Positions 22,770 through 30,468 of a DNA stretch of 64,000 nucleotides are shown here, piece after piece. The notes under the pieces were generated by a model that saw only the letters and a list, made by a program, of their open reading frames with translations, was not told the origin of the DNA and searched no databases. This stretch comes from Streptomyces canus. Lineage in GTDB: Bacteria; Actinomycetota; Actinomycetes; Streptomycetales; Streptomycetaceae. The stretch covers positions 3,472,001 to 3,536,000 of the forward strand of contig NZ_CP107989.1 in assembly GCF_041435015.1 (NCBI RefSeq), in the 5' to 3' direction. The translations under genes and the position numbers were made by a program. The first letter of the stretch is position 1; each line of letters starts with the position of its first letter.

Positions 22770-23246
22770 ATGGAGACCGAGACGGCCACGCGCTGGCTGA
22801 CCGATGCGGAGCAGTGCGCCTGGCGCACCCACCTGGAGGTCAACAGGCTGTTGACGTATCAGCTCGAGAGGGACCTTCAGCCGTTCGGGCTGACGATGAA
22901 CGACTACGAGATCCTGGTCAATCTCTCCGAGTCGGAGGGCGTACGGATGCGGATGAGCGATCTCGCCTCCGCCACCCTCCAGTCCAAGAGCCGGCTCTCG
23001 CACCAGATCACCCGCATGGAGAACGCGGACCTGGTCCGGCGCGAGAACTGCGAGTCCGACCGCCGCGGCCTGTACGCGGTCCTGACCGAGCACGGCATGG
23101 AGACGATGCAGAAGGTCGCGCCCCATCATGTGGCGTCTGTGCGGAGGCACTTCATCGACCTCGTGCCGGCTGAGTCCCTGACAGAACTGGACAAGGCCCT
23201 CAAGCCGATCGCGGAGCACTTGCGGGGGCAGCGAGGGCGTCCCTGA
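22770..23246 (+). CDS. absC: MarR family regulator, probable AbsC orthologue
   Basis: 158 residues. N-terminal helices (DAEQCAWRTHLEVNRLLTYQ), winged helix-turn-helix at about residues 45-110 (FGLTMNDYEILVNLSESEG, then 'MSDLASATLQSKSRLSHQIT') and the wing NCESDRRGLYAVLTEHGMET. Length, neighbourhood (beside the two-component pair) and His/Cys/Asp-rich character fit AbsC of S. coelicolor, a zinc-responsive MarR protein that affects zinc uptake and antibiotic production. The symbol rests on remembered synteny. Upstream, TTCAACATTTTAGGTAGACT includes a -10-like TAGACT close to the ATG, suggesting a short leader. Convergent with the kinase gene (13-bp gap). Confidence 0.75.
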   Translation: METETATRWLTDAEQCAWRTHLEVNRLLTYQLERDLQPFGLTMNDYEILVNLSESEGVRMRMSDLASATLQSKSRLSHQITRMENADLVRRENCESDRRGLYAVLTEHGMETMQKVAPHHVASVRRHFIDLVPAESLTELDKALKPIAEHLRGQRGRP

Positions 23247-23259
23247 CACCGGGACCCGA

Positions 23260-24648
23260 TCAGGCGATCGGCAGGCGGAGTTCGAACAGAGCTCCGCCTG
23301 TCGGCGCGTCCCGCACCGTCAGCGTCCCACCGTGCCGGGCGGCGACATCACGGGCGATGGCGAGACCGAGTCCGGCGCCTCCGTCGTCCCGTGCCCGCGC
23401 CTCGTCCAGCCGCACGAACCGCTCGAAGATCCGCTCCCGGTCCCCGGCAGGCACCCCGTCCCCGTCGTCGCCGACCTCGACCACGGCACTCCGGTCACCG
23501 TCCCGTCGTACCGTCACCACGACCGCCGACCGCGCGTGCCGTCCCGCGTTGTCCAGCAGGTTGTCGAGCACGCGCTCCAACTGCCCCCGGGACCCCGTCA
23601 CTTCGACGGCATCGGCCCGCACCGTCACCCCGGCCCGCCCGGCGGCCCGCTCCCGGGCCAGCGCCGCCAGGTCGACCTGCGCGCCGGCACCCCGCTCCCC
23701 CGCGTCCAGGCGGGCCAGCAACAACAGGTCCGCCGCGAGGTGTTGCAGCCGTACCGTGTCCTCGACCGCCCCGTCCAGGTCCAGCAACTCGGGATGCGCG
23801 GCGGCCACTTCGAGCTGGGTGCGCAGCGAGGCGATCGGGCTGCGCAGCTCGTGCGAGGCGTCGGCGACGAACCGGCGCTGGCGCTCGACGGAGGTCTCCA
23901 GCGCGGCCAGCGTCTCGTTGGTGGTGCGGGCGAGGCGGGCGACCTCGTCGTGGGTGTCGGGCACCGGGACGCGGCGGGCGAGGTCCTCGGAGGCGGTGAT
24001 CGCCGCCATTTCCTGGCGGATGGCCTCGACCGGACGAAGGGCGCGACGAGTGACCGCCCAGGTCACCCAGGCGACCACCGCGAGGAGCACGGGCAGACCG
24101 ATGAGCATGACCGTGGCGGCGGTGTGCACCGCGTCCTGCTGGGCCTGGAGCGAGGCACCGGCGTAGACCCGGACCGTTCGGTCGCTCCGGTCCGTGACCT
24201 GGACCTGGGCGAACCGGTACGCGACGCTCTCGCCGTCCACGGTGGCCCTGCCCTGCCCGTGCCAGGTGACCTCACCGACCTCACCGATCTCGGGGTCGTC
24301 CTCGTCGTCGTCCCGCCCCGCCTCGGGGCTCGAAACGGGAGTGACGTCGGGGGCGCCGGTGCCGCTGATCGCCTCCAGGTCCTCGCTCACCGCGAGCACC
24401 CGCCCGTCCCGGTCGACCACCTGGACCGGATGGTCGCCGTCCAGGTCTAGCTCCCGGTACGGCACGCCGTGCGCGATCTGCGTCGCCACGTTGCGGGCGG
24501 CGCTGTCGGCGGCCGTGTCCGCCTGGCCCGCGAGGTTGCTGCGCAACGACAGCAGGACGACGGCGCCCGCGGCGACCAGGGCCACGGCCACCACCGCGGT
24601 CGCGGCCAGCGTGGCCCGCGCCCGGACCGAGCCGAACAGCCGCCTCAT
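23260..24648 (-). CDS. Two-component sensor histidine kinase
   Basis: 462 residues. Membrane helices at about 11-34 and 176-198 enclose an acidic extracytoplasmic sensor region (DDDEDDPEIGEVGEV). Then come HAMP (about 200-250), HisKA with phospho-acceptor His266 in FVADASHELRSPIASLRTQL, and HATPase_c with N box (VLDNLLDNAGRHA), G1 (EVGDDGDGVPAGD), F (ERFVRLDEAR) and G2 (GGAGLGLAIA). It phosphorylates the regulator encoded just upstream; the ATG at 24648 overlaps the regulator's stop (ATGA). The acidic, possibly cation-binding, sensor loop mirrors the acidic PepSY protein encoded divergently. Confidence 0.93.
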   Translation of the reverse strand: MRRLFGSVRARATLAATAVVAVALVAAGAVVLLSLRSNLAGQADTAADSAARNVATQIAHGVPYRELDLDGDHPVQVVDRDGRVLAVSEDLEAISGTGAPDVTPVSSPEAGRDDDEDDPEIGEVGEVTWHGQGRATVDGESVAYRFAQVQVTDRSDRTVRVYAGASLQAQQDAVHTAATVMLIGLPVLLAVVAWVTWAVTRRALRPVEAIRQEMAAITASEDLARRVPVPDTHDEVARLARTTNETLAALETSVERQRRFVADASHELRSPIASLRTQLEVAAAHPELLDLDGAVEDTVRLQHLAADLLLLARLDAGERGAGAQVDLAALARERAAGRAGVTVRADAVEVTGSRGQLERVLDNLLDNAGRHARSAVVVTVRRDGDRSAVVEVGDDGDGVPAGDRERIFERFVRLDEARARDDGGAGLGLAIARDVAARHGGTLTVRDAPTGGALFELRLPIA

Positions 24649-25313
24649 CTCCCGGCCTCCAGCCGGTACCCGGCACCGCGGACCGTGTGGATGAGGCCCG
24701 CGTCCAGCTTCCGGCGCAGGGTGCTGACGTACACCTCGACGATGTTGGGGTCGCCGTCGTACGCGAAGTCCCAGACGTGCTCCAGGATCTGCGCCTTGGA
24801 CACCACCTCGCCGGCCCGCACCGCGAGTTGCTCGAGGACCGAGAACTCCTTGGCGGTGAGGGTGATTTCGTCGCCGTCGAGGAAGACCCGGTGGGCGGCG
24901 GTGTCGATCCTCAGCCCACCGAGTTCGAGCACCGGCGACGCCCCGCCGCCCTGCCCTCGTCGACGCAACAGCGCCTTGATCCGGGCGACCAGGACGACGT
25001 AGGAGAAGGGCTTGGTCAGATAGTCGTCGGCGCCGGTGTCCAGGCCCTCGGCCTCGTCGTACTCGCCGTCCTTGGCGGTGAGCATCAGGATCGGCACCTC
25101 GTGGCCGGCGGCCCGCAGGGCGGCGCAGACCCGGTAGCCGTTGAGGCCGGGCAGCATGATGTCGAGGATCACCAGGTCGTACGACCCCTCGGTGGCCCGG
25201 TGCAGCCCCTCCCTGCCGTCGTGGACGACGTCGACGGCGTAGCCCTCGGCCGTCAGGCCCTTGGCGAGGGACAGGGCTAGGCGGCGTTCGTCCTCGACGA
25301 TCAGCAGGCGCAT
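24645..25313 (-). CDS. OmpR/PhoB family response regulator
   Basis: 222 residues. Receiver domain 1-118 with acidic pocket VEDE, phospho-acceptor Asp51 (LVILDIMLPGLNGY), Thr in MLTAKD and Lys in LTKPF. The C-terminal winged helix (about 130-220) has LTAKEFSVLEQLAVRAGEVV and 'VSTLRRKLDAGLIHTVRGAG'. The start MRLLIVEDE at 25313 is fixed by homology; upstream residues in the longer frame are non-homologous. Likely targets are the TTCAG direct repeats at 25336-25373, between this gene and the divergent PepSY gene. Confidence 0.95.
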   Translation of the reverse strand: MRLLIVEDERRLALSLAKGLTAEGYAVDVVHDGREGLHRATEGSYDLVILDIMLPGLNGYRVCAALRAAGHEVPILMLTAKDGEYDEAEGLDTGADDYLTKPFSYVVLVARIKALLRRRGQGGGASPVLELGGLRIDTAAHRVFLDGDEITLTAKEFSVLEQLAVRAGEVVSKAQILEHVWDFAYDGDPNIVEVYVSTLRRKLDAGLIHTVRGAGYRLEAGR

Positions 25314-25335
25314 CCGTACAGAGTGGCAAACCCAA

Positions 25336-25373
25336 CCTGAAGACACCTTCAGGAGGGTTCAGGTCCCCTTCAG
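25336..25373. promoter_or_regulatory. TTCAG direct repeats, probable response-regulator site
   Basis: TTCAG occurs at 25348, 25358 and 25369 (spacings 10 and 11), one helical turn apart, as expected for an OmpR-type dimer. The first copy is also the right arm of the inverted repeat CCTGAAGACACCTTCAGG (25336-25353). The sites lie 65-100 bp upstream of the PepSY start and just upstream of the regulator gene, which suits regulation in both directions. Confidence 0.55.
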
Positions 25374-25438
25374 CTCCCCTCCGGCAGCTTGGTTGTCGTC
25401 GAAAGCGAACGAAGCAGAACGGCTCTGGAGGAATCCTC

Positions 25439-26050
25439 ATGAAGCGCAACATCGTCATCGCCACCCTCACCGCCGCCGCGCTGGCCACCGGCGGCACCGT
25501 CGCGGCCTTCGCCGCGGGCGACGATGAGGCGACGGCGACGCAGCGCCAGACGAACACGAGCGCCGAGGCGGCCACGGACCGCGACGACGCCGACGACTCC
25601 GCGGACGACCGGGACGACGACGCCACCGAGGGCGGTAGGGCGCTCTCCGACAGCCGCGTCACCGCGGCCGAGGCGATCGCGGCCGCCCTGAAGCACACGC
25701 CGGGCACCGCGGTCTCCGCCGATCTGGACGACGACGGCGCCGCCGCGTGGGAGGTGACCGTCGTCAAGGGCGACGGCACCGAGTACGACGTGCGGATCGC
25801 ACCGGACTCCGGCAAGGTGCTCGGCGCCCAGCGCGACACCGACGACGACAACGACAACGACAGCGACGACCGCGCCGAACTGGCCGCGGTGAAGGGCGCG
25901 CAGACCGACGCCCGCGAGGCCGCGCTGGCCGCCGCCGCGAAGGGCACGGTCACCGAGGTCGGCATCGACGACGACAACGGCGCCGTGGTCTGGACGGCGG
26001 ACACCGTCAAGGACGGCAAGCGCAGCGAGTGGAAGGTCGCCCCCGACTAG
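25439..26050 (+). CDS. PepSY-domain exported protein, probably truncated by a nonsense codon
   Basis: 203 residues. Signal peptide about 1-27 (MKRNIVIATLTAAALATGGT ... AFA). An acidic Asp-rich linker (RDDADDSADDRDDDATEGG) leads to two PepSY repeats: 'RVTAAEAIAAALKHTPGTAV' with EYDVRIAPDSGKVLGAQ, and 'DAREAALAAAAKGTVTEVG' with EWKVAPD. The second repeat stops at a TAG (26048-26050) exactly where the first continues SGKV. Downstream the frame reads GKVTQDRDED to TGA at 26081-26083, so TCG-to-TAG is likely. PepSY modules are found in peptidase inhibitors and sensor partners. Divergent from the two-component genes, which probably control it. Confidence 0.85.
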   Translation: MKRNIVIATLTAAALATGGTVAAFAAGDDEATATQRQTNTSAEAATDRDDADDSADDRDDDATEGGRALSDSRVTAAEAIAAALKHTPGTAVSADLDDDGAAAWEVTVVKGDGTEYDVRIAPDSGKVLGAQRDTDDDNDNDSDDRAELAAVKGAQTDAREAALAAAAKGTVTEVGIDDDNGAVVWTADTVKDGKRSEWKVAPD

Positions 26051-26091
26051 GGCAAGGTCACTCAGGACCGCGACGAGGACTGACCCGGCCG

Positions 26092-27312
26092 TCATGGGAC
26101 AGCCACACCTCCACGAAGGGCGCCCCTCCCCCGGGCGCCCTTCGTCATGACCAGCACCGCCGTCACCGCGACCACCCCGCCCGTCGCCGCGAAACACACG
26201 GCCACCGGCAGCTGCCCGGCCAGCGCTCCCGCCACGGCCGTTCCGCCCGTACTCCCGGCGTTCACGGCCGTGTTGACCCACGCGCCGGCCTGCGTGCGGG
26301 ACTCGGGGGCGACCGCCGCGTCGGCGATGAGATACGCGGTGGTGAGGACCGGCGACACGAAGAACCCGGCGCCCGCCATGACCAGGGCGAGGCTGCCGAG
26401 GCCCGGTGCGAGCCCGGCACCGACGAGCGCGAGGCCCAAACAGCCCGTCATAAGCGCCAGCCGGGTCGGGGCGGGCGTTCGCCAGTTCACCGCGCCGTTG
26501 AGCATTCCGCCGGCCGCGCTGCCGGCCGACAGCGCGGCGAGCACCCAGGCCACACTCGCGCCGCCGTGATGATGCCGCTCGGCGAACACGACGACGAGCA
26601 GGTCGAGCACACCGAGCGCGAGGCCCACGGCCGCGGCGGCCACGACGGGACGGCCGACGCGCCGCAGTACGCGCCGGCCGCCGCTGTCCCGTCGTGGAGA
26701 CGAGCCCGCGGGACGCACGGCCCGTACCGCGGGCGACCGTACGAAGCCGGCCGTCCCCGCCACCATCAGGGCGGCGCCGACGACGATCCCGACGGCCGGC
26801 GCGGCGGCCCCGACGAGGACGCCCACCAGCAGCGGGCCCGAGACGAAGAGCAGTTCCTCGGCCACCCCGTCGAGGCTGTACGCCCGCTGGAGCAGCGCCT
26901 TGTCGTCCTGGGCGAGCCGTGCCCACACCGCCCGCATGGTCGGGCCGAGCGGCGGGACGCAGGCTCCCGCCAGGGCGGTGAGCGTGCCGAGGAGGACAGG
27001 GGGTGCGCCGGGGCGCCAGACGGCCGCGGTGAGCAGGGCGAGCAGCAGGACGTAGGCCGAGAGCAGGGGGACGAGCGCCCGCGGCGGCCCGAAGCGGTCG
27101 ATCAGGGCGGCCCGCGCGGGCGCCAGGAAGACGACGGTGGCACCGAAGAGCGCCATCACGGCGCCCGCCACCGCGTACGAGCCCGAGGCGCGGGTCACGG
27201 CGAGCATCACGGACAGCGGGACGACACCGTACGACAGCCTGCCGAGCAGGGCGGTGGCGAAGGTACGGCGGGCATGCGGAATGCGCAGCACCTGCGCATA
27301 GGAGGCAGACAC
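26092..27312 (-). CDS. Major facilitator superfamily transporter
   Basis: 406 residues with about twelve hydrophobic helices in two sixes split by an Arg-rich loop (SSPRRDSGGRRVLRRVGRP). The start of the fold (YAQVLRIPHARRTFATALLG) and the loop 'APARAALIDRFGPPRALVPL', the equivalent of the MFS motif A, are recognisable. Typical of drug-efflux-like MFS proteins of actinomycetes; substrate unknown. The chosen GTG at 27312 follows CGAGGAA; a GTG at 27348 lies in frame but without a good ribosome site. A hairpin lies inside the last 15 codons and probably terminates the convergent PepSY transcript. Confidence 0.87.
   Translation of the reverse strand: MSASYAQVLRIPHARRTFATALLGRLSYGVVPLSVMLAVTRASGSYAVAGAVMALFGATVVFLAPARAALIDRFGPPRALVPLLSAYVLLLALLTAAVWRPGAPPVLLGTLTALAGACVPPLGPTMRAVWARLAQDDKALLQRAYSLDGVAEELLFVSGPLLVGVLVGAAAPAVGIVVGAALMVAGTAGFVRSPAVRAVRPAGSSPRRDSGGRRVLRRVGRPVVAAAAVGLALGVLDLLVVVFAERHHHGGASVAWVLAALSAGSAAGGMLNGAVNWRTPAPTRLALMTGCLGLALVGAGLAPGLGSLALVMAGAGFFVSPVLTTAYLIADAAVAPESRTQAGAWVNTAVNAGSTGGTAVAGALAGQLPVAVCFAATGGVVAVTAVLVMTKGARGRGALRGGVAVP
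26113..26145 (+). terminator. Terminator of the PepSY gene, inside the MFS coding end
   Basis: Perfect 13-bp stem ACGAAGGGCGCCC / GGGCGCCCTTCGT with a 7-nt C/T loop. It lies 30 bases past the readthrough TGA at 26083 and within the last codons of the convergent MFS gene. Confidence 0.7.
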
Positions 27313-27345
27313 GGGTGAGTTCCTCGGAGGAGGCGTGGGAGGGGA

Positions 27346-27390
27346 CACCGAGGAGCCACGGGAGCGGTGTGCTCGAACCGTGGCTCGGTG
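27346..27390 (-). terminator. Probable meaB terminator
   Basis: Arms CACCGAG-CCACGG and CCGTGGCTCGGTG pair over 13 bp with a 3-nt bulge on one side, about 50 bases beyond the meaB stop. Confidence 0.55.
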
Positions 27391-27438
27391 CGGCCCTACG
27401 CCAAGGAGAGGAACATGACGGTCAACGTATCAGGGGGC

Positions 27439-28395
27439 TCAGCCCCGGGTCAGGCCTTCCACCAGCTCGTCCGCCGCGCGGTAGGGGTCCAGTTCGCCGG
27501 CGACGATCCTCTCCGCGAGCGCGTCCAGGCGCCGGTCGCCCCTGAGGTCGCCGATGCGTTCGCGCAGGGCGGTGACGGCGATGGTCTCGACCTCGTGGGC
27601 GGCGCGGGTGCGGCGGCGCTCGGCCAGGACGCCGCGCTCCTCCATCCAGGCGCGGTGCTTCTCCAGGGCTTCCACGACCTCGTCGATGCCCTCGGCGCGG
27701 GCGGCGACCGTCTTGACGATCGGCGGACGCCAGTCGCCGGGGCCGCGGGACTCGCCCAGGCCCAGCATGTGGTTGAGCTCGCGGGCGGTCGCGTCGGCGC
27801 CGTCACGGTCGGCCTTGTTGACGACGTACACGTCGCCGATCTCCAGGATTCCGGCCTTGGCGGCCTGGATGCCGTCGCCCATCCCGGGGGCCAGCAGCAC
27901 CACGGACGTGTCCGCCTGGGCGGCGATCTCCACCTCGGACTGGCCGACGCCGACCGTCTCGACCAGGACCACGTCGCAGCCGGCCGCGTCCAGGACCCGG
28001 ATGGCCTGCGGGGCGGCCCAGGCGAGACCGCCCAGGTGGCCGCGGGTCGCCATGGAGCGGATGTAGACACCGGGGTCGGAGGCGTGCTCCGACATGCGCA
28101 CCCGGTCGCCCAGCAGGGCACCGCCGGAGAACGGCGAGGACGGGTCGACGGCCAGGACGCCGACCCGCCTGCCCTGCTTGCGGTAGGCGGTCACGAGAGC
28201 CGAGGTGGACGTCGACTTGCCCACCCCCGGCGAGCCCGTCAGGCCCACCACGTACGCGTTGCCCGTGAGCGGGGCCAGCGTCGCCATGACCTCCCTGAGC
28301 TGCGGGGACGCCCCCTCCACCAGGGAGATCAGCCGGGCCACGGCCCGCGGGCGGCCCTCCCTGGCCTGGGCCACCAGGGTGGAGACGTCCTGCAT
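27439..28395 (-). CDS. meaB: MeaB-type G protein, methylmalonyl/isobutyryl-CoA mutase chaperone
   Basis: 318 residues. A SIMIBI-class GTPase that loads and protects B12-dependent acyl-CoA mutases. Motifs are the P-loop VVGLTGSPGVGKST, switch-region VDPSSPFSGGALLGDRVRM, Walker B-like DVVLVETVGVGQSE, NKAD base specificity (YVVNKADRDG) and a C-terminal dimerisation arm. The ATG at 28395 has CGGAG five bases upstream. It was formerly annotated as ArgK, a mistaken lysine/arginine transport kinase. It follows the thiolase gene on the same strand by 49 bp, and the epimerase is divergent from that pair. IcmA, one likely client, is at 13078-14778. Confidence 0.94.
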   Translation of the reverse strand: MQDVSTLVAQAREGRPRAVARLISLVEGASPQLREVMATLAPLTGNAYVVGLTGSPGVGKSTSTSALVTAYRKQGRRVGVLAVDPSSPFSGGALLGDRVRMSEHASDPGVYIRSMATRGHLGGLAWAAPQAIRVLDAAGCDVVLVETVGVGQSEVEIAAQADTSVVLLAPGMGDGIQAAKAGILEIGDVYVVNKADRDGADATARELNHMLGLGESRGPGDWRPPIVKTVAARAEGIDEVVEALEKHRAWMEERGVLAERRRTRAAHEVETIAVTALRERIGDLRGDRRLDALAERIVAGELDPYRAADELVEGLTRG

Positions 28396-28444
28396 CACAG
28401 CTCCGTTCACCTGAAAACGCGCTTCGTCCGAAACGTACGGGGAC

Positions 28445-29647
28445 TCAGGCCTTGGGTACCCGCACGACGAGCGCGTCACCCTGACCGCCGCCACCGCACA
28501 GCGCGGCTGCGCCGACACCGCCGCCGCGCCGCTTGAGCTCCAGGGCGAGGTGCAGGACGAGCCGGGCGCCGGACATGCCGATGGGGTGGCCCAGGGCGAT
28601 CGCGCCACCGTTGACATTCACCCGATCCGTGGATACGCCGAGATCCTTCATTGACTGGACCGCCACCGCGGCGAAGGCCTCGTTGATCTCGATGAGGTCG
28701 AGGTCGGAGACCTCCAGGCCCTCCTTCTTGAGGGCGTGCAGGATCGCGTTGGACGGCTGGGACTGCAGGGAGTTGTCCGGGCCGGCCACATTGCCGTGGG
28801 CGCCGATCTCGGCGATCCACTCGAGGCCGAGCTCCTGCGCCTTGGCCTTGCTCATCACGACCACGGCCGCCGCACCGTCCGAGATCTGCGAGGAGGTTCC
28901 GGCGGTGATGGTGCCGTCCTTGGTGAACGCGGGGCGCAGCTTGCCCAGGGACTCGGCCGTGGTGTCGGCGCGGATGCCCTCGTCCTTGCTGAAGACGACC
29001 GGCTCGCCCTTGCGCTGCGGGATCTCGACCGGGGTGATCTCGGCCTCGAAGACGCCGTTCTTCTGTGCGGCCGCGGCCCGCTGGTGGGACAGGGCGGCGA
29101 TCTCGTCCTGCTCGGGACGCCGGATGCCGAGGCGGGTGTTGTGCGTCTCGGTCGACTGGCCCATGGGGATGTTCTCCCAGGGGTCGGTCAGGCCGTCGTG
29201 GGCCATCGCGTCGAGCATCTCGATCGCGCCGTACTTGAAGCCCTCGCGGGACTTCGGGAGCAGGTGGGGGGCGTTGGTCATGGACTCCTGACCACCCGCG
29301 ACGATCACGTCGAACTCGCCGGCGCGGATCAGCTGGTCGGCCAGCGCGATCGCGTCGAGGCCCGAGAGGCACACCTTGTTGATGGTCAGCGCCGGGACGT
29401 TCATCGGGATGCCGGCCTTGACCGCGGCCTGGCGGGCCGGGATCTGGCCCGCGCCGGCCTGGAGGACCTGGCCCATGATGACGTACTGCACCTGGTCGCC
29501 ACCGATCCCCGCACGGTCGAGGGCGGCCTTGATCGCGAAGCCACCGAGGTCGGCTCCGGAGAAGGACTTCAGCGAGCCCAGCAACCGTCCCATGGGCGTA
29601 CGGGCGCCCGCGACGATCACCGAGGTCGTGCTGTTCGATCCAGACAT
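28445..29647 (-). CDS. Acetyl-CoA C-acetyltransferase (thiolase)
   Basis: 400 residues. It condenses two acetyl-CoA to acetoacetyl-CoA or cleaves 3-ketoacyl-CoA. Catalytic residues are Cys93 in NKVCLSG, the NEAFA motif, His in [12 protein letters not shown] and the second Cys in [10 protein letters not shown]. The ATG at 29647 starts [20 protein letters not shown]. It probably feeds the ethylmalonyl-CoA or butyryl-CoA route with the 3-hydroxybutyryl-CoA dehydrogenase at 45956-46804. It lies upstream of meaB on the same strand with a 49-bp gap and is divergent from the epimerase gene. Confidence 0.95.
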   Translation of the reverse strand: MSGSNSTTSVIVAGARTPMGRLLGSLKSFSGADLGGFAIKAALDRAGIGGDQVQYVIMGQVLQAGAGQIPARQAAVKAGIPMNVPALTINKVCLSGLDAIALADQLIRAGEFDVIVAGGQESMTNAPHLLPKSREGFKYGAIEMLDAMAHDGLTDPWENIPMGQSTETHNTRLGIRRPEQDEIAALSHQRAAAAQKNGVFEAEITPVEIPQRKGEPVVFSKDEGIRADTTAESLGKLRPAFTKDGTITAGTSSQISDGAAAVVVMSKAKAQELGLEWIAEIGAHGNVAGPDNSLQSQPSNAILHALKKEGLEVSDLDLIEINEAFAAVAVQSMKDLGVSTDRVNVNGGAIALGHPIGMSGARLVLHLALELKRRGGGVGAAALCGGGGQGDALVVRVPKA

Positions 29648-29695
29648 GAGCTGCGATCCCCTTACCGGCTGCACTGCCGAGGAGTGAACGAGGGT

Positions 29696-29713
29696 TTACT
29701 CAAAATGTACTGA
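29696..29713. promoter_or_regulatory. Inverted repeat in the thiolase/epimerase promoter region
   Basis: ACTCA-N8-TGAGT (ACTCAAAATGTACTGAGT), preceded by TTT, lies about 50 bp upstream of the thiolase ATG in the 148-bp divergent gap. Candidate operator only. Confidence 0.3.
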
Positions 29714-29795
29714 GTGGCACTCCGTGCCGTCATCGCCCCGTCAGTGTGATCGCGCGCACGTTGCGTAACCATGCCGGGAGCGATGCACTGAAACC

Positions 29796-30236
29796 ATGCT
29801 GACGCGAATCGACCACATCGGGATCGCCTGTTTCGACCTCGACAAGACCGTCGAGTTCTACCGGGCCACCTACGGCTTCGAGGTGTTCCACTCCGAGGTC
29901 AACGAGGAGCAGGGCGTGCGCGAGGCCATGCTCAAGATCAACGAAACCTCCGACGGCGGCGCCTCCTACCTGCAGCTTCTGGAGCCGACCCGCCCCGACT
30001 CGACCGTCGCCAAGTGGCTGGACAAGAACGGCGAGGGTGTCCACCACATCGCCTTCGGTACGGCGGACGTGGACGCGGACGCCGCGGACATCAAGGACAA
30101 GGGCGTACGCGTCCTGTACGAGGAGCCGCGACGCGGCTCCATGGGGTCACGGATCACCTTCCTGCACCCGAAGGATTGCCACGGCGTACTGACAGAACTG
30201 GTCACTTCGGCGCCTGTTGAGTCACCTGAGCACTGA
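29796..30236 (+). CDS. mce: Methylmalonyl-CoA epimerase
   Basis: 146 residues, full length for the vicinal-oxygen-chelate epimerases. It interconverts (2R)- and (2S)-methylmalonyl-CoA, needed to use propionate and to supply extender units. Metal-ligand and catalytic landmarks are IDHIGIAC (His), 'SYLQLLEPTRPDSTVAKWLD' (Gln/Glu), GVHHIAFGTADVD (His) and the C-terminal 'FLHPKDCHGVLTELVTS' (Glu). The ATG at 29796 is divergent from the thiolase gene. Confidence 0.95.
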   Translation: MLTRIDHIGIACFDLDKTVEFYRATYGFEVFHSEVNEEQGVREAMLKINETSDGGASYLQLLEPTRPDSTVAKWLDKNGEGVHHIAFGTADVDADAADIKDKGVRVLYEEPRRGSMGSRITFLHPKDCHGVLTELVTSAPVESPEH

Positions 30237-30268
30237 CCCTCGTACATATGGGCCGGTAGGGTTGGGGG

Positions 30269-30295
30269 CGGTCGCCGCTCTTCCCAGGGCGACCG
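30269..30295 (+). terminator. Probable mce terminator
   Basis: 8-bp stem CGGTCGCC / GGCGACCG with an 11-nt loop, 32 bases after the mce stop. The remaining sequence up to scy (30296-30468) shows no gene. Confidence 0.5.
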
Positions 30296-30468
30296 GGTCC
30301 TGCCCATGGCGGCAGAACCGAGCCGGGGTCCGGGTTTCGGGGGGCGAGCGGCGGGCAGCAGCCCATGCTCCGCCGTTGATCTGACACCATTCCCCGGGGG
30401 CCCCGTTCGGCGGATGGACGGGGCTCGTCAGGAGAGACTTGCGACCAGGGGACGGATGGGACCGCGCA

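Noticed and set aside
24649..26019. Extension of the histidine-kinase frame upstream through the regulator and PepSY genes
   Set aside because: The kinase starts at 24648 by homology; the rest overlaps two well-supported genes in other frames.
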